Assembly: GCA_905116865.2 (NCBI GenBank)
Contig: CAJHNH020004613.1
Coordinates: 401,001-465,000, forward strand
Length of the DNA: 64,000 nucleotides
Origin: Candidula unifasciata
Lineage: Eukaryota > Mollusca > Gastropoda > Stylommatophora > Geomitridae
Reading direction: 5' to 3'
Each line of letters starts with the position of its first letter. Position 1 is the stretch's first letter. The notes under the pieces were generated by a model. The model saw nothing but the letters and a program-made list of their open reading frames with translations. It was not told the origin of the DNA and searched no databases. The translations under genes and the position numbers were made by a program. Below, one piece after another: positions 1 through 15,300 of the stretch.

Positions 1-88
1 GCCTTCCCCGGGGGTGAACCCAGACCACAAGTTCTTCGCACGGTCGCCGCCCAGTCAGGTTTAACCAACTGAGCTAGCGAGCCGGGCA
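1..88 (-). mobile_element. tRNA-derived SINE head
   Basis: Read on the minus strand it has a tRNA-like A box (GCTAGCTCAGTTGGTTA) and B box (GGTTCACCCCC) about 50 bp apart, with a degenerate centre. It runs off the start of the window. It is a SINE head, not a functional tRNA. Confidence 0.6.
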
Positions 89-266
89 TGTTGGAATTAT
101 AAAGCACGTTAACAAACTTAAGCCACATACGCCACTTACAGTGCTGCATCACTCAATGTGTAATGTATGTACATTCCAAATGATATATGTTAAGTTGAAA
201 AAGAAAAGGCATTTCACGTTAACATAAGTTTGGAAGTGATAGCTTTATTTTTCGTTTTAATTTCAG

Positions 267-373
267 ACTCATTCGGACTTCTGTAGCGTCGTAGACAACA
301 ATACCAGTATTTGGGCCAGTGTGTCTTTTGCGGATTCATGGCCACACGAAAACAACAATCATCTGTTTGTGAA
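267..373 (+). CDS. CCNF: CCNF exon (first in window), region after the F-box
   Basis: The acceptor is TTTCAG ending at 266 and the donor is GTAAGA at 374. It reads THSDFCSVVDNNTSIWAS.., matching the segment just after the F-box of cyclin F (VDN..S.WA...F...WP). It ends with two bases (AA) that complete a Lys codon with the first base of the next exon. Confidence 0.9.
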
Positions 374-3300
374 GTAAGAATTACTTATTGTTGTTAATTT
401 AATGTTCATAAATATTTTCTTTAACCTACTGTTACAATTTACTCTCATAATTAATTTTTAATGCGTAATTTTTGTTAATTATAAAAAAAAAATGAAATAT
501 CTTGCTAACTTATAAATTGGTAAATTTCTCAGGGCAGCAGAGAAAAGAAATTTTGAAGCAGTAGTCAAACTAGCGGTTGCTTATCTGTATAAGGAAGAGC
601 GTAAGTATGCCTGGCTTTGTAATGCATGAACACTGTGTCCGTCACTGTAGATTTTATTTAGCGTTCTGTTCATTATTTTAATAACATGGATAAGATGAGA
701 CATGATCTACAGGAAAAGTTTCGTTATTTTGGGGGGGGGGGGTTTAAATCCTGTCACCCAGAGAAGCACAAAACTTGGCGCTTCCGGTCTGTGCCTCGGC
801 CCCATAAATGTCTCTTTCCCGGCTTACTAGAGACCTATTTACAAGGAGCCCTGTCAATATCATTGCTTTGGTTTTTTTTTTTCTAGACAAGGTTTTAAAA
901 TGACTAGTAACAAGTATAGTTGCTAAATTAGGGTTTCTTTGTGGAAAATAGCATTATTTAGGAAAATTAGACGTCAGAATTTCCCGTTAGTTACAGCAGC
1001 AACTGGCAGCCAGGTCACAGGGTTCAGAACTGCCATTGAAAATTTTTGGTGTCCTCTCCAAAGTGGGAGCTTGCTGTTGTGGATATGTGCGCCCACTGCC
1101 GTCTATGAGAATAATAGATGGCCTGATGGTAAGGTAACAACATTTCACATGGCGCAATACTTGTAACACTCTCTGAAAGCCACACAACTAGTCTGCAGAT
1201 AAAATAAGCATGTATTAGTGTGCAGACGAAGAGGTAGTTATTGTTTGTGTGATCATCTTTTTATAGTGTATGCCATGTGGCGTTGGTAGTCAAGTCTATC
1301 CACAGCCTACTGTCTGGTGCACTTTCAGTAAATTTCGACAAATATAGTCCTCCATACCATGATGTCAGACTGTCTAGTATCATCTTTCTCAGTCTACCTC
1401 TGCATCTTTTCTCCTGTAACTTCCCTGTTGTCACGATGTACTCCAGTTTTCTTCTTCCCTTGACATGATTAAAGAATGTAGCTTGTCTCCGAATGATATG
1501 AACAGTTTTTTTCCAAGACATCTTCATTACTCTTTTTTATCTGTGCAGGGTATTCTCATCATTTGTCTATAGAACCACATCTCTGCTACTTCCAAATAAT
1601 TTTTCTCCAACTCTCCAGGATTCACTTCTATATATCAGGATAGGATTTATATAGCTGTTGGGAATTATTTTTCTCATCTCAACAAAGTTTGCATTTGCAT
1701 GATTATAGTGTCATGTTTTTTTTTGTTTCTTCTTCTTCTTTGCATTCACTGGCTGCAAACTTCTACGGAAAGTTCTGGTTGTTTATCCATCTCGGGACTT
1801 AAGTCTGGTTCCAGAACTTGTGTGTTGCGTGCACATCCATTTAACAGATCTGACTTATTCATATGCAGATTGTTGGTTCCTTGCCTCTCTCTCAGGCAGA
1901 TGTACTCCGACTTCGAAGAAAGCCCCCACTTAGTCGACTCTTATGACATGCTTATTGTTGAAGCAGTGAGTCTGTTCTTCTTTTCCCCACAATGGGGCCC
2001 CAGAACCCACACGTGGAGTGTTATGTTTAATTGTTCATCTTTCAGTTACAGGTGACGATGTAGCAGTGGCAAGCAAAGAGGCTGCACACTACCTTTGCCA
2101 GGCTGAAAAATTGACACCAAAAACGTTCCCTTTCTTCTGGATCTTTATACGCCCACCATGGTCACCTGAAGGGTCCTGCTGCAAGCTGAAGGCTTTCCTG
2201 CACATTAAAGAGATGCTGGAAACGGTATGTACTTATTTAATTCTTCTCGTTATATTTGTGAACTCCTAAAATGTATAGATTTGGGGTGTGGGGTGTCACA
2301 TATCACTCCTGTCACGTGCCTGATTTAAGGATTTCTCCTTCAGAACCAACAGCACTCAGAAATAGTTATGTTGAGTCGTTTGGCTCGTATTGGTCTAAGG
2401 GATTCCCCGTGGCCAATATATGCTCAACTTATTTCTGGAGTAGGGCAACTAAAGTTTTGGCACTACAAAATATATCTGTATATGAATACAATATTCCTAG
2501 GCACACTTGGCTGGACACCCCCACTACTATAAAAAGAAAGCTCCCAGGTTATGATAGTTTGCTATCATAACCATGTTAACACATATAATATTAAGGTCCA
2601 TACACACAACAATGCTAAGCACTTAGAAAGGTGAAATAGAAACACCTAAGTCAGCCATGAAAATGAATGCATGTAATCAATACAATATATACATAAAATA
2701 GTGAAGTAGACACCAGATCTCAGTGGATGGATCCTAGAATACAATGACCAGACTCAACAGAAATCTAAACAGCCAGAAAGTCCTGGAGGTAACACAGTCT
2801 CATCCTTGGAATCCATTGGAGCTGTGGGGAATATAGCATGACATAGAATCAAACTGGCACTTATCCTAGTTCCACTGTTGATGCTTCCCTCAGCTCCTCA
2901 TGATTCGACTGTCTTTGACTCTGGTAATTCTGCTTCAAGTGGATCAGGTAGTAGAGGAGTACCTCACCATAGAGGACATAGTTTATTTATTCATAGAGGA
3001 CACAGCAACTGTATAGGTACTCAGCAAGTCTCTCCCACCGGTCAAGTCACAATTCTGTCTCTGAGCTCCACCAAGCTCCTGAAGACTGGTATACTCGAGT
3101 ATGGATATACTCTCTGCAATTGTTCACCTGCTCTGGAGTTCACTCACATGCTCTGGCACTGTTAGGATGTTTGGGGTATATGGCACCCCATGATGATGAT
3201 GCCAGGTACCTTCACTGGTGTTAGTTGGTGGGTGTTGGTTGGACGGTGATTATTCTGCCAGCTCTTCACAAAGGTTTCATCCTGTCAGGAAAGAACTCAG

Positions 3301-6300
3301 AATTAGTCATCACCAAGAGGGTATTATCTTGACAGGAAAGACTCAGAATAAGCATTAGTCACCATCCCACATCAGCCTACTCCACCTCTGCTCCTCTGTT
3401 TTTTTCCTCAGAGTGTACTCTCAAGACCAGGAGACAATGTCTCCTATCATTTATCTGTCTGTTTAGTGCAAGAGATGGAAAGTCAGATATATATGTAGTG
3501 GAGACGGATAGACACTATCACACGTATCTCAATTTCTCTCCTTCCTCCCATCTGCACACAGACACCAATGTTTGCGGTCAATATCCCTATCCCCTACGAC
3601 TCTCAAGCCATTCCCACACATCCATTGATCTGGGTCAAACACACTTAACGCAACGCTCTGGCTGCCCCAGTACTGACCTAAATTCTCCGTCCCCATTCGT
3701 ATGCACAAACTTCTGTTGTTAGTTCAAATGGTACACACTTGTAGGGTCATTATCTTTACCAATATGTGTGGGTTATTTAGGGCATATGCTATTTAGTCTG
3801 TACAGAAGAAGGTCTAAGTTCGAATCCGCTTCTCTAGAGATCAAGAACGGTCGAACTAGGTGTGATCCCATAACCGATTCTGATCTCTCTACAGCAGTGA
3901 CCAACTTTAAAAAGATATATTTAGGGTACTCGTAAACTATAATTAACTTGCCCAAGCATAGGAAATGTCCTAGACATTACAGGCCGCCTTCTTAAGTTGA
4001 AATTTACTGAGGCATAGATGAATACATCTTAGCTCTAGGAAAGCCGGCAGAAACAATGCCCGCACAAATTCAAGTTAGGCGTCGGTAAGAAGAAGTTCCC
4101 TGTATATATGAGCAAGGAGTAAACCGGTTTCCAAGAATATTCAAATAACTCCAGCAATATTTATCATACAGTTGCAAATTTGAAAATGACGCTAAGTCAA
4201 AGCAACTAGAAGATGTAGACATTATAATTTTATCCGATAAAGGCATATATTGATATAAGGGACTATATACCTTTCCGGACGAGTCCAAGTTTGAAAGTTT
4301 TGTCGAGCACAGGTAATACAGGACCCGACTCTTATACGGTAATGTGTAGTGGGTTGTCATTCCTTGACCGGGGGGGGGGGGGGGTTATATATTTTACATT
4401 CACTTCCTTGTGGGTGCTGGGTCCCTATTCTAGGGGTAAGGTGTTTCTCTAACAAGCATGTCATAAACGGTGACTAAGTAGGGGTTTGTTGAAATAGTGT
4501 TTTGGGCTGAAAGGTTCTAATATCACAGCCTAGCTGTAAACGACAACTCAGCATATTACCTTCAACCCCCTTTAAGGCGTATGAAAAAAAACCTCTTTTT
4601 CTGTGTGAGTGTATATTGCCTAGACCTGTTTGATTTTTTTTTTTTTTTTTTTTTTTATGTATAATATTTTGTTTTATCTCAAGTTTTTTTTTTTCCCCGT
4701 TAAGCTATTTTCTTTCTTTATCGTTCAGTTTTTTGCCCACCTTTTATTCCTCCCCCCCCCCCCAAATGTTTGTTTATTTTAAAAAATAAAAAATTACTTT
4801 GTCATTTGACACATTAAAATAATTTTTTATTATATTGACAATAAATCTTTATGATTGCAACTGCTAAAACCATAGCTGTTAGTCTATGTAACTTAAAACT
4901 TTAATTGCTTTGAATTGATTTTTGGCTGTGTTATGAGCACCATACAATCCAGAGAGCAATGCAAACTACTAAACTTAAAATTGCCTAGGAAAACCACAAA
5001 CAACCCACCAAAGCTACAGCTATTTTGCAATTTCCTGTAAAAGACCCACAGCTAACATGTTTTTTTTTTAAATTGAAAATATTTTGTTATTGGCTGTTGA
5101 CAAATAAAGAAAAAGAAAAGGGGAGAAATTTCTGACCCATTCAACACATCCTTTGTGAGCATCGGTTATATTTAAGACTTGCCTGTGTTCATTGAGTTTA
5201 ACTCTTCTTTGTGCCATACGGTTATGCCTGATTTTGCTTCTTTTATTCACGGTCCAAAGGTCAGTATGTTTTTTTTTTAGTCACAGCTCACTGGATTAAT
5301 TTCACCCTAAGAAAAGCAAAAATCGGGCATAACTATGCCACACACAAATAGTTTATTTTCGTAAACAGAATGTCTTTTAAATTTTCGTAGTACTTATTCT
5401 TGAGCACTTACATTTTTCTCATAAGTTCTTTTGAATGCTATTTCCAGATTGATCACCCTGATATAACTTTTGGTACTGCCTTGATACTGAAGCTGCAGCG
5501 GATGGCAATACATGGGGACTTTAAAGCTGAAGAAGAAAAATACTTTAAGAGGGCCATTGACCACAACTCGCCGGCTGCTGCATTTTTCAATTTAATGGAT
5601 GCAATTGCTGTAAATGAGGTAATTATGTACTGTGGTAAACTGTTTGTATTATAAAAATGCACTTTACTTGTTGGTGGCTAAGTTCAGTTCTTCTATTCTG
5701 TTTGAATTAAAAGCTAAAGATGACAGGTTGTCACTTATATTATTTTATACACCTTCTCCCTGACTCACAACCATCTGCACTTATGACCACAAAAAAGAAA
5801 GCAAATAAAGTAAGATAACTACATTGGTAGCTTAGCTGTAAACCACAACAGAGTGTACCAGTCACACTCTTCAAAGGCATACACAGAAGAAGATGAAGAA
5901 TACACATAGACTTCTTCACGTTTACCGGCTGTCAAATTCTGGTTGTTCGCCCACCTCTGGACTTTAGTCTTGTTTCAGAACTTGAGTGTTGGGTGAACAT
6001 CCATTTTACAGATCTGGCTATTTGTATTACTATTGGTCCTTCGCCTCTCAAGCAGATGCAGCCTGGATGCCCCTAATTAGTCAAATCCTACGACATTCTT
6101 GTTGGGGAGGCATGGGTCTGTCCTTGTTTTCCCCACAATCAGGTCCCGGACCCCACACGGGAAAGACTCTACCTCATGGCATTCAAAACTGCATTTGCAT
6201 ACAGTTTTGTAATTGTAAACAGATTTTCTTTTGCAGCTATTCTTGTTCATGATGTTAACTCTTTGTGTGTTAATTAATTTTAGCCGGACAAAGGTAAAGA

Positions 6301-9300
6301 ACTAGAAAAGGTGCGATTGCTTCGGCAAATTGCGTCAAATGATGTCTTGGAAGCAAAGTTGAATCTCATCAGGTATTATACTCAAGGACTCTATGGTGGC
6401 ATTTCCAAAGAAAAAGCTCAAGAATATGTACAGCAGTTTTTCAAGTCCTCAGAACCTTCAGGAATCCATGTGATATTCTCAGGAAGTCAAACATCAGATA
6501 TTAGGTAAGGAATTTGTGTCTGTTGTATAGTTATTTAACAGAAGACATTCTTTTCAGTAGACACAACTTTTTGCATGTCTATAGATGAGGAGAGCCCTTT
6601 AGGCTCTCTGTAGGAATGTGTTCAAATACAGTCGAGTCTGTATAAGTAGAAGTCGCAGGGACCTAAGAAAATGCTTCCACTTATCAGGACTTCTACTTAT
6701 CCAGACAGCACACACAATAGAGAAAATTGCCAGGACTAAGCTGGTCATATCGACCTAACCGAAAGTCGACTTATTCAAGTTCGACTTAAGTGTACTTGAC
6801 TGTAGTTAACATTTGTTGGATGAAATGCTACCAACCTGAGCCTAATCCTGGCTAGTCTGTAAGTGTTGTATTGAATAATTAACTAGTTACATCCCTGTCT
6901 GTCTGCCTATCTCTCTCTTGTCTGTCTCCGCCTGTCTGTCTACTCTTCCTATCACTGGTAAAACATAGGGCATTCACAAGTAATCTCTGCTGCTATTTTT
7001 CTACCATCTGATCATGTCAGTTTACATTCCTTCATTTTCCCTTCTACTGTCCAGGTATCCTTGGGTCGTCCTCATCTCCTTGTCCCAGCTGTCCTTGCCG
7101 AAGTATAAGATATTCTGCAAACATGTCCAAGCCATCTTCCTTTGATAATACCTTTCAGTGATGGATATTGATTTTGTAATCCTTCTATATTCTTCATTTG
7201 TGTCTTGTTGACCCTAGATATTCAAAAATTTCTCCATAGACATTTATTACATCCTAATGTTTTCACAAATATGATGTTATATCTCCTGGATTTTTAGCTG
7301 GGAGATGAAAATAAGAGCTAGATGGGAATAAGAGCTATTTAACAGTCAGTATGGGGATCTGTGCAACAGGCTAAGAGAAAAGTCCCTATACCAGTCTCAC
7401 CCATATATATTCGAGGCCCTTTCAGCTCCCAGATGACTTAATGTCATTTTTTTCACCTTTAAGATGATTGACAAGATGCAGATATTGAAATATTTGTACA
7501 AGAATGACTAATATCACATTTTCGTGTTTACTTTTTCTGGACTACAGCCGCTACATCCTAATAGATTGGCTTGTGGAAGTTGTTGGAATGAAAGACTTCT
7601 CTGCTCATGTTCTGTACTTTGCAGTCAGCTTGTTTGATCGTTTCTTGCAAGTCAGGAGAATTCAACGCAGCCAAGTTCAGCTGTTGGGCGTTGCTGCAAT
7701 TGTTGTCAGCTCCCGGTAAGTCATCTGTTTTGTTGAAATTTTATGTTGAATAATGCTCACCAGGATTTTTGTTGCTCGTAAAGTAAGATACACAATTTGA
7801 AGCCTTCAGACATTGAGTTTAAGAGGCTAGTCCCACGTTTTGCTGACAAACCAAGACTTACACTTGTCATTACTTCCCAGAATATTTCCTATTACCTTAT
7901 TTATCGTCAGAATAGAAGACGGGGTCTTTTTGGGTCAGATACATGGCACTGGGCCAGCAGGCATGGATACTAGCACAACATTACTTAAGGGCCATATCCT
8001 TTGATACCTGACTATAAACTCTCTGCCTCTTTTACTTTCCATCTTCCCTAGTGATGTAGTGTATTTGTTTGCTCCTTCTCGTGTTATGTTATGTTAGTTG
8101 TCATGTTATGTTAGTTGTATATCCTTTACAGGACATTGCAGAGCCAACCCCATCATTTTTTACTTTTGGTTTATCTAGACAAATTTACATCCAGTAGTTT
8201 GCCATTGCTTTCTAGACGGTCAGCTTTTTCAATACCAGTGCAAAGCGCAAGGCCCGCAGCTGGGATCGAAACTGGCACCCTAGAATTACGAAGCGCACTC
8301 GCAGCGCCTAAGCCACAAATGCCCACCTTTCATGACATGACTTAATACTGTAGAATGCCACCTTCTGATAGTTTTATAGAGTTCATATGTTATTTTCATT
8401 TTTGCATTTTAATAAATCTGTAATGATGTTCACTGCAGATTTCTAGGCTTTGAAATTTTAACGATAAGGGAGGCTGCTTGGCTCACTGACAACAGCTACA
8501 CATACTACGATGTTGTGAGAATGATGGGAGAACTTGTTGCAACCCTGCGTGGAAACCTGAGGGTAAATACATTGTCTCATTTGACTGAATTTATTTTATT
8601 GAAATTTTCAGTTCACTGTGATGACTTCAGTTTGTTATGTTTTTGATGGGTGGAAGCAGCTACTGTCTTGTTTAATTGTTTACTCACATTTGATCACTAT
8701 TTAGTTTTATTCTAATAGACGATCTGGACTTTTTGTTGGTGGTGTCAGTGTTTGAAATAGTTTGTTTAAAATTTTTTGTTCCCAAAGTAGTTGTTCATGC
8801 TTATTGTGTGTGCATGTGATTACAGTAATGCTCTTTAAAATATTTTACTTTCATCAGAGATTTATTTTTAATTTTAATGTCTTTGGTTTGGTGTGTATTT
8901 TATGCCCTTTTGTCTTCCACATCATTTATTTTATTTATGTATGGGGGGGGGGTGGGGGGGGGGGGGGGGGGGGGGCTGTTAGAACTGGCTAAAGTTGCTG
9001 CTTTTTAGGGGGACATATTGAAATGAATAAAAGAAGATTCAACAAAGTCAGAGAAGACAATAAAAAAAAAAAAAAAAAAAAGACCAGCTTACACAAAACA
9101 TTAACACAAGCACATAAAAGGTTCTTACATCTGTCTCTAATACTCCGCTTTACTAGGTAACTGGAGAGAAAGAAGTTAATTGTGCCTGTTTTGCTCCAGT
9201 TTACTTTTTCTTTCATATATAATTCTTGTGTGCAGTTTAATTTTGTTTTTCAATGAAAGTTTGTGAATCCTTCCTGGCAGGCACTGACTATCCAGGATTA

Positions 9301-12300
9301 CACCAAAGTGCTGCTGACTATCATCAATGAATCTGGCTATGCTGGTGTACTCACAGAGTACATCTCCATGTTGTGTCTGCTGCAGGCAGAGATGGGACAG
9401 TACAGCCCTGCAGAAATTGCTGCTTCGTGTTTGCTGCTGTCCAGGATTTTGCTTAACCACAGTATGTTATATCACTGAATTGTGTACAGATGTACACATT
9501 ATTTAACTTGTGTTTACAATCAGTTTCAAAGTAAAATAGAGTATTTTTATTTGTTGTTGTTAAAATTTCATTTAAAGTAATTCTCCTTTAAACATGCCTT
9601 AGATTTATTGTTTAGGCATTTAAAATAATATTCACGTCTTCAATATTGAAGCAAGGGGTTGGTTGATTTTGTTTACTTGTAGTTTCCTTGCATTGTATAT
9701 TTCCTTCTTAGGTTTTTTTTTTTTCTCTCTATAAAATATGCACATGTATTTGTTAGTTGTGTAGAAATTAATGTGACAGCCTTTGAAGTCTGCCTGACAC
9801 TAGGGACCACAGTCTGCATAAAAAATAATCTATAAAACGGATGTGCACACAGAATTCAAGTTTGGAAACAAGACTGAAATCAACAACCATAACTTTCTGC
9901 TGGAGTTTACAGCCGGTGAACACTAAGCAGAAGAAAAATATGGGACATTTGCACTAAAAGCAATTTGTTGTAAATTTTCCTAATTTATGTGAAACTTCAT
10001 TTACCTCTAAGTATGTCCTCCTCTTCTTCTTCCTCATCTTCTTCCTCCTCCTCCTCCTCTTCTTCTTCTTATTCTGCTTTCTCCTCTTCCTCCTCCTCCT
10101 CAAATTTCTCTGATGCCTTCCTTTTAACAGCATAATTGAGCATCTCCCTGCTTCAGATCAATACAGCAGTACTGACTTAACATGAAATAATATTACAAGT
10201 TTGGTAGCAGTTTTAATTTCCTTTGACTTCTACACATTTTTTGCGTGCTGTGAAAACTATTGCCTTTTGTAGTCATATTTGTGTGTATTTATCTCTTTCT
10301 CCATCTTTACCTTTATTACTAAATTAAATAAGTGTATGATATTGCATGTTGTAGTAGAGTTTCACAAAGAAATATTAAATTATTATTTGGCTTGTTTATT
10401 CTCAGTGTCTGTATTTTCTTTGTTGATTTCTGAGATCTTGTTATTGCTGTCTCTCTTTAAGTATGCTTAATTTATCTTGCATCTGCATTTGTGAGTGGGA
10501 TAGAAGTTTATGTTGATTATGTTGGTTATATTTTTATATTCAAATCTGTAAATTGTTTTTGTTTCTTGTAGCTGATGCATGGCCAGCAGTACTGAAAGAA
10601 TGGACAGGATTCTCACAAGACTACCTCAGTTTGTGCACATTCCACATATACAACAAATGGTATGCTTTTGTTTGGGGGAGGGGGGGGGGGGCTGTACCCA
10701 GCATTAGCGTTGATTGTTTTAAAATCATTGTTCCCAGTTTAAAAAATAATTAAAATTAATTAAAAAGAATAGGTTCATTTTGAGATAGCTAAAGTAACTG
10801 ATTTTTTCTTTTCTTTTTCTGATCCTTCTGTCTTGCAATGCCCAGTTCCCTGTGTGGCTCTCTTTTGGTTAGAGAAAAAATAGACCTACTACCCCACCTC
10901 TCTAACAGCATGTCATAAAAGTAGACTAATTAGGGGTGCATCCTTCGAAGTCGGAGTTCATATGCCTGATAGGTAAGGAACCAACAGTGTGCATACAAAT
11001 AAGCCAGAAATGTAAAATGGATGTGCTCGTAAAACCTAAATTCTGGAGCAAAACTAAAGTCCAGAAATATGCGAACAACCAGAACTTTCCCCCAGGGTAA
11101 AATCCTCTGAATGCCAAGAAGCAAAAGAAATTAATTAAACGAAACTACACTGTGAGATAACCAGAGTAGCTGGTGTGTTGTTGTTCTTCTGTCTTATAAA
11201 TCCCTATCCACACCAAATCCTTTGTAAAGTCTTGCTCACTATTGGTTGGATTTCCAGATTGTCTTCTGTGGATTGGAATGAGGTGGCTGGACTCAGACCT
11301 ACCCTCGGTCTAATTTTGCAGCATGCTGGTAGCATACGATGTTAATACCCTTTAGTTCTGCCTCTCAATTTTGAAGAATAAAGCAGAGACCCCCCACACA
11401 CGCACTCGCTTGCGCTCAGTTAAAAAAAAAAGTGGGGGGGAAATGCCAGATATTATTCACAGGAACTTGTAGAAAAACATCAACAAATCAAGGTATCGAA
11501 TAACATAAAAGAAACAGGCATTAACAACTGGTAATTTAGTGTCTAAATATCACTGTGATGGTTGACGCTATTGTATCTATGTCCCCCTTACCGAAGTTGA
11601 AGACCACTGATGTATAAAGTTGCCCAGCAGCTGATAAAGTTGCAATTTCTCCTATCTTCCTCTTCTTTCGTTAGCCTGAAATAATTTGTCTGTATCAACA
11701 ATTTTGTCTCTTGCATAAATTTCACTGTCATTACAATTTCTCCTATATTCAATTTATTCTTCTCTCTTTTGCTGCCTGTACTTTTTTCTCTGAGTTTACA
11801 CATTCATTTCTTTTATTCACTGATTGGGTTTTAAACGTTTGTCAGTCACATGTCTAATAGGAGCCACTGTGCTGTAGTGGCTAGATGCTTGCCTGCGGAT
11901 CCGAAGCTCGTCGGTTCAGGTCCTGCCCGGGGCCGGACTTTAAAAAAAAAATGAGCAGGTCAGCCCAGCCTTAAATTTGTACCAGGTAAAATCCTGGGAA
12001 GTAGAAGCGGCCGACTTTATTTTCACCACATCACCTGCCAAGTACCGATTGGTCTATAAAATATAGCATGTTTGTTTACTTGATTGTTTTCTAGCTTGAT
12101 GGAAGGTTCAGAAATGGAGTACCGGGACACAATACTGCAGGCTGTGAAAACAAGATATGCTGACCCTCTTAGATATTCTGTCAGTAGCATGAAGGTTTGT
12201 ACTTGTTTATTGATGTGTATACAATTTTGTTTTAAAGAAGTGCGGTTGTTTAAGTGTGTGTGTCGACATTAAAGTATGAGTGCGTCATTAAATGGATAAA

Positions 12301-15300
12301 ATGTATGGCATGGTAAAGGAGAATATACTAAGGTCACTAAGCATTTGTCGTGCTTGAATATAAATTGTTTGATATATTCCACTGATACTTAACGTGATAA
12401 ACAAATTACGCGGTCTGCACACACACACACACACACAAAAGTACCAAAACCCACTTATAACAGTTCTATTTATTGCATCTACAGTCAGAAAACCTTATAT
12501 TGTGAACTATAAAGAGCTCTGGTATCTTCTTCCCATTCACCACCAGAAAATCCTCATTCATCCATCTGGATTTTATATCTTGTTCCAGGACTTTAGTGTG
12601 CTTTACAAATCTGGCTTTGTATGCAGGCTGTTGGTTTCTCTCCTCTCGGGTAAATGCACTAGGACTTTTGAAGACAATTTTGATACTTTCTATGTTGACG
12701 AGGCTTTACCAGTTGGGACCTGTTCCTAGGGTGACCGCAGAGAGGTGTAGCTAGGTCTAGACCAGTGTGAGATCTGACCCAGGTGTACCCCAAGGTGTGG
12801 TTTAGCACCTCTGCATCAAACAGATCAGTTATAAACAAACATTCCCTGTGTGTTTTCCTAGGCCCCATTGTGGGGGAAAACAAGAACAGCCCAACTGCCT
12901 GCCCTAAAGCATGTCAAAAGAGTCAACTGGGAACTTCCTTAGAAGTCGGAGTACATCTGCTTCGGAGGCAAGGAACCTGCATGCAGATGAGTCTGACCTG
13001 TGAAACAGATGAGCTTGCAACACTCAGTTTCTGGAATAGGATTAGAGTCCAAAAGTGGGGGAACAACCAGAACTTTCTGCCAGTTTACTGACTAAACGCG
13101 AAGAAGAAGATAAATAAACATCATTTTGCTAGCGTACGTTCTTACCCACACAAGACGGCAGGTTACACCTGGCTGGTGTATCTCTTACAGGTGCCCTTAT
13201 AACTTCTGTGGAGGTTGAATGTGTGGGGGGTGGAAGGATGTGAGATCTGCCTTCCAGACTGAAATATTTTGATCTTAGGATGGTATGGTAAACCTTTAGG
13301 GAAGATATAAAACTGAACGAAAAGTTGATTAACGAGCTTCACAGTATAACGAACACCAACAAAAAGTGAACGTTGCGGCTACAGAGCCTTCATCATTTGC
13401 ATCAATCAAACAATACCACACGGATACACAAAATCCCTTAACTGACATATTCCGAATCAGCCACATTGATGTCTAGCTAGTGTTAACCTTTAGGTAGCAT
13501 TCTGCAGGGGACAGACTGATCGATCGATTTGCTGGTACCCAGAAAGTGATGTTTGCAATGTAAATCAAGCACGTTTGTTAAATTATGCTTTATCCTATCG
13601 TGCTAAAAAATTTTTTTTGTCTTTTTCAAAACAGCTCATTGGACATAAAGAGCTGTGTCGCCGCCTTGGAGTGACCAAGTTGATAACTCATGGGAAGGAT
13701 ACCAAGGCTGTAAAATTTCGAAACACAGATGAACTAATCATGTCTCCTCATCGCAGCCTGAGATCAGAATATCGTCACAGTGTTAGCGAGGGATGGGTGA
13801 ATCGTGATAATGCAGCGACGCCTCCAATAAGTGTTCCGTATGTAATGGATGAGGGCTTTAGTGGCTATGAGGGGGACCTAGAATCAGAATCTGACGGTAA
13901 ATTGTTCTAATTTTGTTTTGTTTCATAATTATGATTTTATTTCACGCTGTCTTAGATCTTATTTATTCTATCTTTAATCACCCAAAGGAATATAGACCCT
14001 CCACCAACTCACACGAAGTCCTATCTGTTACCATTTCAAATAACTTCTTATGTGTTCTATGTATTATCTGTTTTCTAATTGTTTTCTTGTTTTTGGTCCT
14101 GACTTTATTTCTTTAAATCCGTAAGTTCCACCTAGTTATGCTGTTTAAATTTGTTTAAATGTCCACTATCTAGAACCATCTTCTTTCTTTCACCTTTTGA
14201 TTCACTTCAATCTATTTAGCCCTCTTAGGCTCCTCATAAGTGATTCTGTCATACCATTTGATTCTTCATAAAGATACCACTTAATTTTAGTTTATAGTTA
14301 ATATTTCTAGTTGCATGAGGCATTCTGCTTGATTCTATAGTGATGTGTTATTAGAGTTTGATATCTAAGGTCTGATTTTGACTTTTGTTAATTGTCTAGT
14401 CTTTTTGACTTCTTCGTGCTCACCAGCAGAAAGTTCTGGTTGTCCACTTCTGGACTAGTCTTGCAGAAAACAATCAGATCATCCTCCAGTGGATCCTGGC
14501 TCACTGTGGCATACCAGGAAATGAGTTAGCAGACAGACTTGCTAAAAATGGAACAAAGGAGAAACAACACACCCATCGATTGTCATTACCAGAAATCAGA
14601 ACACTTATCAAGGGGAAATAGCAGGAATAGTGGAGAGAACAAACAGTAAACATCCACAAGACCGCATCAGCAGACTCAACAGAAAGCAACATACAACAAT
14701 GTTCTGTCTACGAACAGGACACTGCAGGCTCAACTGCCTCATGCATAAAATAAAGATTGTACAGTCTCCACAGTGTGCATGTCAAACAGGACCACAAACA
14801 CCTTAGCACATTTGCAGACCTGCCTACTCTACATACAACTTTAAAAAGACACCTGGCCTCAAGAGCAAAGTGTGCAGAGCAAGCTATGGGAAACCATGAA
14901 GGACCTACTACTGACATGTGAGTTCATAGAGGCAACCCACCTGATGGTCTGATCTGAGCATACGAAACCGAATGCGATGAAGAAGAAGGACTGTAAGTCT
15001 TGTGCCAGAACCCCAGCACCCCAATCAATTAGTCGACTCTTACAAAATGCTTTTTGGTGAGGAAGTGGGTCTGTTCTTGTTTTCCCCACAAAGGGACCCC
15101 CGTAACCCACACAGGGAAAATATTCTAGTTTTATGAAAGCTTTTCTTGCCTATTGTGATCTAACTGTATCGTTCAGTGGAGGAAATGTGTTGTACCACAG
15201 CCTTTCGTAGAGGTCTTCGGTTTTCTCATCTAAAACCCAGTAGCAGGGAGAACAAAAGGAAGAAGTATTTTTTTTTTTTTTTAATGCCAATGTCTGTTCC

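Noticed and set aside
1..88. Functional tRNA gene
   Set aside because: A and B boxes are present, but the middle is too long and arms do not pair well. It is better explained as a SINE head. The same applies to 41297, 45125 and 56608.
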